The notes under the pieces were generated by a model, which had not been told where the DNA came from, ran no database searches, and saw nothing but the letters and a program-made list of their open reading frames with translations. A stretch of DNA of 54,142 nucleotides from Azospirillum agricola. GTDB lineage: Bacteria; Pseudomonadota; Alphaproteobacteria; Azospirillales; Azospirillaceae. The stretch's first letter is position 1; each line of letters starts with the position of its first letter. This document shows positions 26,151 through 34,767 of this stretch, piece after piece. The translations under genes were made by a program, and so were the position numbers. Location of the stretch: the NCBI RefSeq assembly GCF_017876095.1, contig NZ_JAGINM010000036.1:1-54142 (forward strand), written 5' to 3'.

Positions 26151-28208
26151 ATGAGTCAAGAGACGGAAGAGCAGTATCGCAGCATTTTCGAAAATGCCGT
26201 CGAAGGCATTTACCAGACGACCATCGACGGCCGTTACCTGCGCGTCAACCCGGCGCTGGCGGAGATTTACGGTTACGCGTCTCCCGACGACCTGATCGCC
26301 AACCTGACCGACATCGCCGGCCAGCTTTATGTCGATCCTGGAAAACGCGAGGCCTTCGCCGACCTGATGGCCCGCAGGGATACGGTCCACAGCTTCGAGG
26401 CGCGGGTCTTCCGCCGCGACGGCACGATCATCTGGATCTCGGAGAGCGCGCGTTGCGTGCGCGACGCCGCCGGCCGCATCCGCTATTACGAAGGGACCGT
26501 CCAGGACATCACCGAGCGCAAGCAGCACGAGGAGAAGATCCGGCTGCTCGCCACCGTCTTCGACAGCGTCGCCGACGGCATCCTGATCGTCGATCCGGAA
26601 CTGACGGTCCAGGCCATCAACCCGGCCTACGAGATCATGACCGGCTTCCAGCGCGAGGAGCTGCTGCGCCATCCGCTGGTGCTGTTCGCCCCTGGCTCGC
26701 ACGAGCGCAGCTTCATCGAGTCCATCTGGACCACGGCGCGCCAGTCCGGCCGCTGGCAGGGCGAGGTCACCAGCTTCCGCCATTCCGGCGACGCCTTCGC
26801 CGCCGCCCTGTCGGTGACCTCGGTCCGCGCGCCCAACGGCGTGCTGGAGCATTACGTCCTCACCATCGCCGACATCAGCCAGCGCAAGTCGCAGGAGCAT
26901 CAGATCCGCTACCAGGCGAGCTTCGACCGGCTGACCGACCTGCCCAACCGCTGGCTGGTCTGCGAGCGGCTGGAGGAGGCCATCGTCCGCGCCCAGCGCG
27001 GCCACAGCAAGGTGGCGGTCGCCTTCCTCGACCTCAACCGCTTCAAACAGGTCAACGACACGCTGGGCCACCACGCCGGCGACGAGCTGCTGAAGCTGGT
27101 GGCGCGGCGCCTGCGCAACTGCACGCGGATGACCGACACGGTGGGCCGGCTGGGCGGCGACGAGTTCCTGATCGTCGCCCCCGACGCCGCCGACCGGTCG
27201 GCCGGCGCCCGGCTGGTCGAGAAGATCCTCTATTCGATGGACGAGCCCTTCGGTGTCCACAACCAGGAGCTCTTCTGCGGCGCGTCGATCGGGCTGGCCT
27301 TCTACCCCGACGACGGCGACACGGCCGACCAGCTGCTGCGCAACGCCGACCTCGCCATGTATCACGCCAAGCGCAACCCGGAGCACCGCTACGTCTTCTA
27401 CGACGGCGGCATGCGCGAGCGCTCGGGCTTCACGCTGGGGCTGGAGAGCGACCTGCGCCGGGCCGGCGGCGGCGACGAGTTCGAGCTGCATTTCCAGCCC
27501 AAGATGGACATGGCGGCCGACCGGGTGATCGGGGCGGAGGCGCTGATCCGCTGGCGCCACCCGGTGCGCGGCATGGTCAGCCCGGCGGAGTTCATCCCGC
27601 TGGCGGAGGAGACCGGCCTGATCTGGGAGATCGGCGCCTGGACCTTCATGGAGGCCTGCCGCAAGCTGGCCGGCTGGATCGAGCAGGGGCTGCCCATCCC
27701 GGTGGTGTCGGTCAACCTGTCGCCGCGCCAGTTCCAGGACGCCCGGCTGGTCGGCTTCGTCCGCAGCGTCGTCGAGGCGTCCGGCATCCCGCCCGACCGG
27801 CTGGAGCTGGAGCTGACCGAGGGCGCCATGATCGGCGACATCGAGAAGGCGGTGATGATCCTCAACGGGCTGAAGGACGTCGGCGTCCGGCTGTCGATCG
27901 ACGATTTCGGCACCGGCTATTCCTCGCTGGCCTATCTCAAGCGCTTCCCCATCGACACGCTGAAGATCGACCGCAGCTTCGTGCGCGACATCGTGAAGTC
28001 CTCGACCGACCCGGCGATCGTCGGCACCATCGTCAACCTCGCCGGCAGCCTGGGCTTCGACACCATCGCCGAGGGGGTCGAGACGGCCGAGCAGGTCGAG
28101 ATGCTGCGCCAGCAGGGCTGCACCCGCATCCAGGGCTTCCTCATCAGCCGCCCGCTGCCCGCCGAGGCGTTCGAGGCGTTCATGCGGGCTCGGGTGGTGC
28201 CGGCCTGA
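26151..28208 (+). CDS. PAS-PAS-GGDEF-EAL c-di-GMP turnover protein
   Basis: This 685-aa cytoplasmic protein has two PAS domains (about 5-130 and 130-255, each ending in a DITERK/DISQRK linker), a GGDEF domain (about 260-415) and an EAL domain (about 430-680). GGDEF is intact, and an inhibitory I-site RMTD stands exactly five residues before it (RMTDTVGRLGGDEF), so it could be a feedback-controlled diguanylate cyclase. The EAL set is also complete (EALIRWRHP, NLSPRQF, ELTEG, DDFGTGYSS, KIDRSFV, AEGVET, QGFLISRPL), so it may be bifunctional. ATG 26151 has GGAAGAGG upstream; ATG 26103 would add 16 residues. No membrane helix is present. Confidence 0.92.
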   Translation: MSQETEEQYRSIFENAVEGIYQTTIDGRYLRVNPALAEIYGYASPDDLIANLTDIAGQLYVDPGKREAFADLMARRDTVHSFEARVFRRDGTIIWISESARCVRDAAGRIRYYEGTVQDITERKQHEEKIRLLATVFDSVADGILIVDPELTVQAINPAYEIMTGFQREELLRHPLVLFAPGSHERSFIESIWTTARQSGRWQGEVTSFRHSGDAFAAALSVTSVRAPNGVLEHYVLTIADISQRKSQEHQIRYQASFDRLTDLPNRWLVCERLEEAIVRAQRGHSKVAVAFLDLNRFKQVNDTLGHHAGDELLKLVARRLRNCTRMTDTVGRLGGDEFLIVAPDAADRSAGARLVEKILYSMDEPFGVHNQELFCGASIGLAFYPDDGDTADQLLRNADLAMYHAKRNPEHRYVFYDGGMRERSGFTLGLESDLRRAGGGDEFELHFQPKMDMAADRVIGAEALIRWRHPVRGMVSPAEFIPLAEETGLIWEIGAWTFMEACRKLAGWIEQGLPIPVVSVNLSPRQFQDARLVGFVRSVVEASGIPPDRLELELTEGAMIGDIEKAVMILNGLKDVGVRLSIDDFGTGYSSLAYLKRFPIDTLKIDRSFVRDIVKSSTDPAIVGTIVNLAGSLGFDTIAEGVETAEQVEMLRQQGCTRIQGFLISRPLPAEAFEAFMRARVVPA

Positions 28209-28211
28209 TCC

Positions 28212-30479
28212 CTACAGCGCGCTCTTGCGCCGGCCGGCCCCGGCCTCGGCCTCCAGCGCCTCCTCGCCGAGAGCGTGCAGGGCAGCGCCGGCGGCCAGAT
28301 TGCGTGCGTCCTCGCCGATTGGACCGGTAGCGGTCGCCTCGCCGGCGAAGCGGACCGTCACCTCGCGGTGGGCGAAGCGGATGCCCTCGCGGCGGAACAG
28401 GGCGTGGAGTTCCTGGAACACCCGCTTGCGGATCTCCCACTGGTCGCCGGGCCGGGTCATGAACTTGACGCGGAGGATCATCGCCGAATCCTCCATCTGG
28501 ATGACGCCCTGCGACTTCAGCGGCTGCAGGAACTTCGGCCCCAGCTCCGGATCGTCGAGCAGCGCTTGGCCGAGCTGCTTGATGTGCTTGCGGACCTTCT
28601 CGACGTCGGTGTCGTAGGTGATGCGCAGCGGCAGCTTCATGATCACCCAGTCGCGCGAATAGTTCGTCAGCTGGTGGATCTCGCCGAAGGGAACGGTGTG
28701 CAGCGGGCCGCGATGGTGGCGGAGTTGCATCGAGCGCACCGAGATCTTCTCCACCGTGCCGCGGATGGAGCCGATCTCGATGTACTCGCCCTTGCGGAAG
28801 GCGTCGTCGATCAGGAAGAAGGCGCCGGAGAAGATGTCGCGGATCAGCGTCTGCGCCCCAAAGCCGATGGCGATGCCGGCCACGCCCGCCCCGGCGAACA
28901 GCGGCGCGATGTTGACGCCGAGATCCATCAGCACGCTGAGCAGCACCGCCCCGACGATCGACAGCAGGATGAAGTTGCGCACCAGCGGCAGCAGCGTCGC
29001 CAGCCGGCTGGCCGAGCCGTGGCCGCCGCCCTCGTCGCCGGGAATGGTGCTGGGCGCCGGCCCTTCCTCGGCGATCTTGCGGTCGATCCAGATGCGCACC
29101 CCCTGGTAGGCGACGTAGCCGATCAGGCAGACCGCCATGATGCCGATGAGCCGGTCGGCCGCGTCGCCGTGCATGCGCGGGATGTTCCACACCGACAGCG
29201 TCACCGCGACGCCGGCGGCGGCGGCGAGGATGCCGGCCACCCGTCGGGCCAGAGCCTCGTAACTGTCGAGTGTGGCGCGCGGCGGGGAACGCTCCTCCGT
29301 GCGGCCGTCCCCGCCATCGCGGTCCGGCGCCTCGTCCAGCGGCCGCCACAGGGTGCGGCGGTGGTGGAACAACCATTCGGTGGCGTAATCGACGGCGGCG
29401 TAGACGGTCAGGATCGCCCCGGCGACCGCGTAGGCGCCGAGCAGCAGCGGCAGCTCGGTCGGCCAGTCCATGATGAGCCGGTGGGCCAGCGCGCCCCAGG
29501 CGTAGGCGAAATAGGCCAGCGTCGCGGGAAACCACAGGCGCAGGGTCAGGTTTTCGAGGGGGGTAAGGCTCCCGGCCGGGCGCCCGGCGAGGATCACCCG
29601 CTCCACCGTCCGCCGGTTGGCGCGCAGCGCGACGAGCGTCGCCAGCGCCGTCAGCAGGCCGGACAGCGCGACCAGCACCGCGTGCGGGTCGGACGGCATG
29701 CCGAGCGCCTGCGGCCACACGGTGCCGATCATCAGCACCACGCCGAAGGCGCCGCTGGCGGTCAGGTCGCGGCACAGGCGGCGGATGGCGGGATCCCGGC
29801 GGGTCCGGTCCGGCGTGCCGGTCAGCAGCACCAGCCGCCAGAACAGGGCGACGCCCCAGACCAGCAGATAGCCGACTCCGACGAGGATGACGGTCTTCTC
29901 GGTTACCGGAGTCGGTTCCTCGACCAGCGCGACGGCGAGTGCGAAGGCGGTCAGGGTGGCCAGCGCCATGCCGCCCAGCGTCAGCAGCGTGCGCAGCACC
30001 AGCGTCGGGAAGCGCGCGGCCAGGGCCGAGCCGCCGGGCCGGACCGGCTTGGCCGGGGGCGGAAGCAGGCGGCGGGCCACCGGGCGCTCGTAGAGAAGAT
30101 GCTGCGCCCCTTGGCCGACGGCCATCAGGGCGATGGTCAGGCCGATGACGCGCAGGAAATAGCCGGGTGCCCCGGTCGGGCTCTGCGCGGTCATGACTGT
30201 CAGGATCGCGTCCGGGATCTCGGGTGCGGCGTGCAGGCGCTTGGCGAGGCCGCCGCGGAAATCCGCCATCCGGTCGCGGCCGTGGCTCAGCATCGTCATC
30301 ATGCCGTCAGCCGCGCTGGCTGGGGCGGCAGCCTCGGCGGGTGGTGGCGCCTGCGCCCGTCCGGTGAGCGGCGACGCCAAGGCCAGCAGGACCGCCAGCA
30401 GCAGAAGAGAGGCCCAGCGCCGGACCGGCCGCCGAAGATCCGGGGGAAAGGCGCGGGGGAAGGGCAGGAGGATCGGCAT
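28212..30479 (-). CDS. Large MscS-family mechanosensitive channel
   Basis: This 755-aa inner-membrane channel has a signal-like N-terminus (LLLLAVLLALASPLTGRAQA), a periplasmic linker and about ten transmembrane helices. It ends with the MscS core: pore helix GAGVAGIAIGFGAQTLIRDIFSG (about residues 545-570), FLIDDAFRKGEYIEIGSIRGTVEKI, the beta domain with VPFGEIHQLTNYSRD, and the C-terminal alpha/beta vestibule. The length and extra N-terminal helices place it with MscK/YbiO/Ynal-like relatives rather than with small MscS. It releases solutes on hypo-osmotic shock, by family. It ends three bases from the convergent GGDEF-EAL gene. The SD before ATG 30479 is poor, so the start is less certain. 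Confidence 0.88.
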   Translation of the reverse strand: MPILLPFPRAFPPDLRRPVRRWASLLLLAVLLALASPLTGRAQAPPPAEAAAPASAADGMMTMLSHGRDRMADFRGGLAKRLHAAPEIPDAILTVMTAQSPTGAPGYFLRVIGLTIALMAVGQGAQHLLYERPVARRLLPPPAKPVRPGGSALAARFPTLVLRTLLTLGGMALATLTAFALAVALVEEPTPVTEKTVILVGVGYLLVWGVALFWRLVLLTGTPDRTRRDPAIRRLCRDLTASGAFGVVLMIGTVWPQALGMPSDPHAVLVALSGLLTALATLVALRANRRTVERVILAGRPAGSLTPLENLTLRLWFPATLAYFAYAWGALAHRLIMDWPTELPLLLGAYAVAGAILTVYAAVDYATEWLFHHRRTLWRPLDEAPDRDGGDGRTEERSPPRATLDSYEALARRVAGILAAAAGVAVTLSVWNIPRMHGDAADRLIGIMAVCLIGYVAYQGVRIWIDRKIAEEGPAPSTIPGDEGGGHGSASRLATLLPLVRNFILLSIVGAVLLSVLMDLGVNIAPLFAGAGVAGIAIGFGAQTLIRDIFSGAFFLIDDAFRKGEYIEIGSIRGTVEKISVRSMQLRHHRGPLHTVPFGEIHQLTNYSRDWVIMKLPLRITYDTDVEKVRKHIKQLGQALLDDPELGPKFLQPLKSQGVIQMEDSAMILRVKFMTRPGDQWEIRKRVFQELHALFRREGIRFAHREVTVRFAGEATATGPIGEDARNLAAGAALHALGEEALEAEAGAGRRKSAL

Positions 30480-30649
30480 GGCATGGGCTCGCGGGGCGGG
30501 CGGTCGATGGCTCCAGAGTAGCGCAGATCAGCGGGCGGGAAAGCGGTTCACGGGAATGTGACCGCCGGGTGATCGCCAGGCCGGCGACCACCCGTCCACG
30601 GCCAATTTCCGTCGGCCTGCAAAATAGTTCGAGGTTCCCGCAATTGCCC

Positions 30650-30681
30650 TTGCGCGGCGTCTGGCATCTGGTATACCGTAT
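30650..30681 (+). promoter_or_regulatory. Promoter of the GntR-oxalate operon with overlapping palindrome
   Basis: TTGCGC (30650-30655) and TATACC (30672-30677) are spaced 16 bp. The -10 region coincides with GGTATACC (30670-30677) and the overlapping ATACCGTAT (30673-30681). GTATAC-centred palindromes are common GntR/FCD operators, so the downstream GntR protein probably binds here and represses its own operon. Confidence 0.5.
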
Positions 30682-30765
30682 CGATAATTCAAAAAGACAC
30701 AGCAACACGCTGGAACGACAACAAGCGGCGCCGCGGGCGTCGGCGCGCAAAGGGTCGGAAACGCG

Positions 30766-31455
30766 ATGAACCGTGAACGTTTCGCCGTCGAACCGCTGGA
30801 CCAGGGAATGAGTTTCAAGGCGAAGGCCTACCAGTCCCTGCGCCACGCCATCACCCAGATGAACATCTACGGACAGGCCAACGAGATCCGCCTGGACGAG
30901 CGCCGCCTCTGCGAAGCCCTGGGCGTCAGCCGGACGCCGGTGCGCGAAGCCATGGCGCTGCTGGAGCAGGAGGGTTTCATCCGGTCGCAACCGCGCCGCG
31001 GCATCTTCGTGGTGCGCAAGAGCAAGGCCGAGCTGGTGGAGATGATCACGGTGTGCGCCGCCCTGGAAGGGATGGCCGCCCGCCTGTTCGTCGAGAACGC
31101 CACCGTCGAGAAGCTGGAGGGCGTCCACCACGCCTTCGACAAATACACCAAGGCCGAACTGGCGCAGCACGTCGCCGAATATTCGGACGCCAACATCGTC
31201 TTTCACCAGAGCATCGTTCAGGCTTCGGGCTCCACGCTGATCGCGGACCTGACCGACCGCTTCTTCATCCACATGCGGGCGATCCGCCGCGTCACGATGG
31301 GCATCGGCGACCGTGCCGACCAGTCCATCCACGAACACCGGGAGATCATCGACGCCCTGGCCAGCCGGGACGCCGATCTCGCCGAACGACGCGTGCGGGA
31401 GCACACGCTTGGTCTCGCGCAGTACGTGGAAAAGCACTGCGATTTCCTCGACTGA
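30766..31455 (+). CDS. GntR-family (FCD) regulator of the oxalate operon
   Basis: This 229-aa regulator has an N-terminal winged helix (about 18-85; ERRLCEALGVSRTPVREAMALLEQEGFI is a classic GntR recognition element) and a C-terminal FCD domain with the metal-site pattern (DANIVFHQSIVQASG and SIHEHREIIDAL). It is the first gene before oxc and frc, with a 42-bp gap to oxc. It likely senses oxalate or a CoA ester and controls the operon through the palindrome overlapping its -10 box; the effector is inferred. Confidence 0.9.
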   Translation: MNRERFAVEPLDQGMSFKAKAYQSLRHAITQMNIYGQANEIRLDERRLCEALGVSRTPVREAMALLEQEGFIRSQPRRGIFVVRKSKAELVEMITVCAALEGMAARLFVENATVEKLEGVHHAFDKYTKAELAQHVAEYSDANIVFHQSIVQASGSTLIADLTDRFFIHMRAIRRVTMGIGDRADQSIHEHREIIDALASRDADLAERRVREHTLGLAQYVEKHCDFLD

Positions 31456-31497
31456 CCGATTTCGAACCTTTCAGGAGCTCGGGGAGGAGTTACCCTT

Positions 31498-33267
31498 ATG
31501 TCAACTGCGGCTGCAACAATCGTCAAGAATCAAGCCACGGACGCATCCGAAACCGATGCAGCGCAGGCGCTGACGGATGGCTTTCAACTCGTCATCGACG
31601 CGCTCAAGCTGAACGGCATCAAGAACCTGTACTCGGTGCCCGGCATTCCGATCTCGGATCTGCTCCGCATGGCCCAGGCCGAGGGGTTGCGCGTCATCTC
31701 CTTCCGGCACGAGCAGAACGCCGGCAACGCGGCGGCGATCGCCGGCTTCCTGACCAAGGCGCCGGGCGTCTGCCTGACCGTGTCGGCTCCGGGCTTCCTC
31801 AACGGCCTGACCGCGCTGGCCAACGCCACCACCAACTGCTTCCCGATGATCCTCATCAGCGGCTCGTCGGAGCGCGAGATCGTCGATCTCCAGCAGGGCG
31901 ACTATGAGGAGATGGACCAGCTCGCCATCGCCAAGCCGCTGTGCAAGGCCGCCTTCCGCATCCTGCACGCCCAGGACATCGGCATCGGCGTGGCGCGCGC
32001 CATCCGCGCCGCCGTCTCCGGCCGTCCGGGCGGCGTCTATCTCGACCTGCCGGCCAAGCTGTTCGCCCAGGTGATCGACGCCGCCGAGGGCGCCCGCTCG
32101 CTGGTCAAGGTCATCGACCCGGCCCCGGCCCAGATCCCGGCGCCCGACGCGGTGACCCGCGCGCTCGACCTGCTGAAGGGCGCCAAGCGCCCGCTGGTCA
32201 TCTTCGGCAAGGGGGCCGCCTACGCCCAGGCCGACGAGACGGTCCGCGCCTTCGTTGAAACGAGCGGCATCCCGTTCCTCCAGATGAGCATGGCCAAGGG
32301 CCTGCTGCCCGACACCCACCCGCAGTCGGCCGGCGCGGCGCGCTCGATGGTGCTGAAGGACGCCGACGTCGTCCTGCTGGTCGGCGCCCGCCTGAACTGG
32401 CTGCTGTCGCACGGCAAGGGCAAGACCTGGGGCAAGCCCGGCTCGCAGAAGTTCATCCAGATCGACATCGAGCCGCGCGAGATGGACAGCAACATCGAGA
32501 TCGCCGCCCCGCTGGTCGGCGACATCGGTTCCTGCCTCTCGGCCCTGCTTGACGGCATCAAGGGCGGCTGGACCGTTCCGCCGTCCGAATGGACCGACGC
32601 GGTCAACGGGCGCAAGGAGGCGAACATCGCCAAGATGGCGCCCAAGCTGATGAAGAACTCCTCGCCGATGGACTTCCACGGCGCGCTGGGTGCGCTGCGC
32701 CGCATCGTCAAGGAGCGGCCGGACGCCCTGCTGGTCAACGAGGGCGCCAACACGCTCGACCTCGCCCGCGGCATCATCGACATGTACCAGCCGCGCAAGC
32801 GCCTGGACGTCGGCACCTGGGGCGTCATGGGCATCGGCATGGGCTACGCCGTCGCCGCCGCGGTGGAGAGCGGCAAGCCGGTGCTGGCGATCGAGGGCGA
32901 CAGCGCCTTCGGCTTCTCCGGCATGGAGGTGGAGACGATCTGCCGCTACAACCTGCCGGTCTGCATCGTCATCTTCAACAACAACGGCATCTACCGCGGC
33001 ACCGACGTCAACCCGACCGGCGGCGAGGACCCGTCGCCGATGGTGTTCGTCCCCGGCTCCCGTTACGACAAGATGATGGAAGCCTTCGGCGGCGTCGGCG
33101 CCCATGTGACCACGCCGGACGAGCTGTACAACGCGGTCAGCGAGGCGATGAATTCCGGCCGGCCGACCCTGGTCAACGCGGTGATCGACCCGGCGGCCGG
33201 CACCGAGAGCGGCAACATCGGCAGCCTCAACCCGCAAAGCGCGGTCCGCAAGGGACCGGCTCAATAA
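31498..33267 (+). CDS. oxc: Oxalyl-CoA decarboxylase
   Basis: This 589-aa ThDP enzyme decarboxylates oxalyl-CoA to formyl-CoA. It aligns with the Oxalobacter-type enzyme: NLYSVPGIPISDLLRMAQAEG, FRHEQNAGNAAAIAGFLT (with the ThDP-activating Glu), GSSEREIVDLQQGDYEEMDQL, and the PP-domain motif EGDSAFGFSGMEVETICRYN with IFNNNGIYRG (about 475-510). It carries a short Ala-rich N-terminal extension and has a strong GGGGAGGAG site eight bases before ATG 31498. It is cytoplasmic. With frc (67 bp downstream) it forms the oxalate-to-formate cycle, which consumes a proton. Confidence 0.95.
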   Translation: MSTAAATIVKNQATDASETDAAQALTDGFQLVIDALKLNGIKNLYSVPGIPISDLLRMAQAEGLRVISFRHEQNAGNAAAIAGFLTKAPGVCLTVSAPGFLNGLTALANATTNCFPMILISGSSEREIVDLQQGDYEEMDQLAIAKPLCKAAFRILHAQDIGIGVARAIRAAVSGRPGGVYLDLPAKLFAQVIDAAEGARSLVKVIDPAPAQIPAPDAVTRALDLLKGAKRPLVIFGKGAAYAQADETVRAFVETSGIPFLQMSMAKGLLPDTHPQSAGAARSMVLKDADVVLLVGARLNWLLSHGKGKTWGKPGSQKFIQIDIEPREMDSNIEIAAPLVGDIGSCLSALLDGIKGGWTVPPSEWTDAVNGRKEANIAKMAPKLMKNSSPMDFHGALGALRRIVKERPDALLVNEGANTLDLARGIIDMYQPRKRLDVGTWGVMGIGMGYAVAAAVESGKPVLAIEGDSAFGFSGMEVETICRYNLPVCIVIFNNNGIYRGTDVNPTGGEDPSPMVFVPGSRYDKMMEAFGGVGAHVTTPDELYNAVSEAMNSGRPTLVNAVIDPAAGTESGNIGSLNPQSAVRKGPAQ

Positions 33268-33334
33268 GGCAGGGCGGCGAAAAGCCGCCGGACCATCGAC
33301 CATCACGGGACATTGGGCAGAGGGGGAGAAATAC

Positions 33335-34609
33335 ATGGGCAAGGCACTCGAGGGTGTGCGGATTCTCGACTTCACGCATGTGCAGTCGGGGCCGACCTGC
33401 ACGCAGCTCCTCGCCTGGTTCGGCGCGGACGTCATCAAGGTCGAGCGGCCGGGCGAGGGCGACATCACCCGCAGCCAGCTGCGCGACCTGCCGGACGCCG
33501 ACAGCCTGTATTTCACCATGCTGAACCACAACAAGCGGTCCATCACCCTCGACACCAAGACGCCCAAGGGCAAGGAGGTGCTGGAGGCGCTGATCCGCAC
33601 CTGCGACGTGATGGTCGAAAACTTCGCCCCCGGCGTGCTGGAGCGCATGGGCTTCTCCTGGGAGCGCATCCAGGAGCTGAACCCGGCGATGATCGTGGCC
33701 TCGGTCAAGGGCTTCGGCCCCGGTCCCTACCAGGACTGCAAGGTCTACGAGAACGTCGCCCAATGCGCCGGCGGGGCGGCCTCCACCACCGGCTTCGACG
33801 ACGGCCCGCCGATGGTGACGGGCGCCCAGATCGGCGACAGCGGCACCGGCCTGCATCTGGCGCTCGGCATCGTCACGGCGCTTTACCAGCGCAAGACGAC
33901 CGGCCGGGGCCAGAAGGTGCTGGCGGCGATGCAGGACAGCGTGCTGAACCTCTGCCGGGTCAAGCTGCGCGACCAGCAGCGTCTGGCCCACGGGCCGATG
34001 AAGGAGTACCCGCAATACCCGAACGGCGAGTTCGGCGACACGGTGCCGCGCGCCGGCAACGCGTCGGGCGGCGGCCAGCCCGGCTGGATCCTGAAGTGCA
34101 AGGGCTGGGAGACCGACCCCAACGCCTACATCTACTTCATCGCCCAGGCTCCGGTGTGGAAGTCGATCTGCACGGTGATCGGCCGCGAGGAGTGGATCAC
34201 CGACCCCGACTACGCCACCCCGGCCGCCCGCCTGCCGCGCCTGATGGAGATTTTCGGAACCGTCGAGGACTGGACCAAGACCCTGAGCAAGTTCGAGGTC
34301 ATGGACATTCTGAACAAGTACGACATCCCCTGCGGCCCGATCCTGTCGATGAAGGAGATCGCCGAGGACCAGTCGCTGTTCGCGACCGGCACGCTGGTCG
34401 AGGTGCCGCATCCGACGCGCGGCAGCTACCTGACCGTCGGCAACCCGATCAAGCTCTCCGACAGCCCGACCGAGGTGACGCGCTCCCCGCTCCTGGGTGA
34501 GCACACCGACGAGATCCTGCGCGAGGTGTTGGGCTTCGACGACCGCGACATCATGGACATCCGCGACAGCGGCGCGCTCGGCCTCGTCGAGCGCATGGCG
34601 GCGGAGTAA
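33335..34609 (+). CDS. frc: Formyl-CoA:oxalate CoA-transferase
   Basis: This 424-aa class III CoA-transferase (CaiB family) moves CoA from formyl-CoA to oxalate, feeding Oxc. Family features are KALEGVRILDFTHVQSGP at the N-terminus, GADVIKVERPGEGD, LNHNKRSITLDTKT and the catalytic Asp168 in TGAQIGDSGTGLHLALG (equivalent to Asp169 of the Oxalobacter enzyme). The Gly loop reads GNASGGGQPGW. It has normal length, with AGGGGGAGAA directly before ATG 33335. It is followed by sucCD in the same direction after a 158-bp repeat-bearing spacer. Confidence 0.95.
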   Translation: MGKALEGVRILDFTHVQSGPTCTQLLAWFGADVIKVERPGEGDITRSQLRDLPDADSLYFTMLNHNKRSITLDTKTPKGKEVLEALIRTCDVMVENFAPGVLERMGFSWERIQELNPAMIVASVKGFGPGPYQDCKVYENVAQCAGGAASTTGFDDGPPMVTGAQIGDSGTGLHLALGIVTALYQRKTTGRGQKVLAAMQDSVLNLCRVKLRDQQRLAHGPMKEYPQYPNGEFGDTVPRAGNASGGGQPGWILKCKGWETDPNAYIYFIAQAPVWKSICTVIGREEWITDPDYATPAARLPRLMEIFGTVEDWTKTLSKFEVMDILNKYDIPCGPILSMKEIAEDQSLFATGTLVEVPHPTRGSYLTVGNPIKLSDSPTEVTRSPLLGEHTDEILREVLGFDDRDIMDIRDSGALGLVERMAAE

Positions 34610-34630
34610 GACCTTTTTCCACGCTTCAAG

Positions 34631-34722
34631 CCCTCTCCCCCCGGGGAGAGGGTTAACCGGCCCCGCAAGTGAACGCACGGAGGGGACAGCCCCCTCACCT
34701 TGACCCTCTCCGGGGGAGAGGG
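34631..34722. repeat. Paired palindromic (BIME-like) repeat between frc and sucC
   Basis: CCCTCTCCCC-cc-GGGGAGAGGG (34631-34652) and CCCTCTCC-ggg-GGAGAGGG (34704-34722) are two hairpins in opposite orientation about 50 bp apart. This layout is that of paired REP-type elements. It could attenuate or stabilise the frc-sucCD transcript. Confidence 0.6.
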
Positions 34723-34767
34723 GACACGCGGCGAAGACGCCCGTTCCTATTGGGAACCAAGACCACC

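Noticed and set aside
28275..30521. Plus-strand open frame opposite the MscS channel
   Set aside because: It is low-complexity antisense translation; the minus strand has the unmistakable MscS pore and beta domain.
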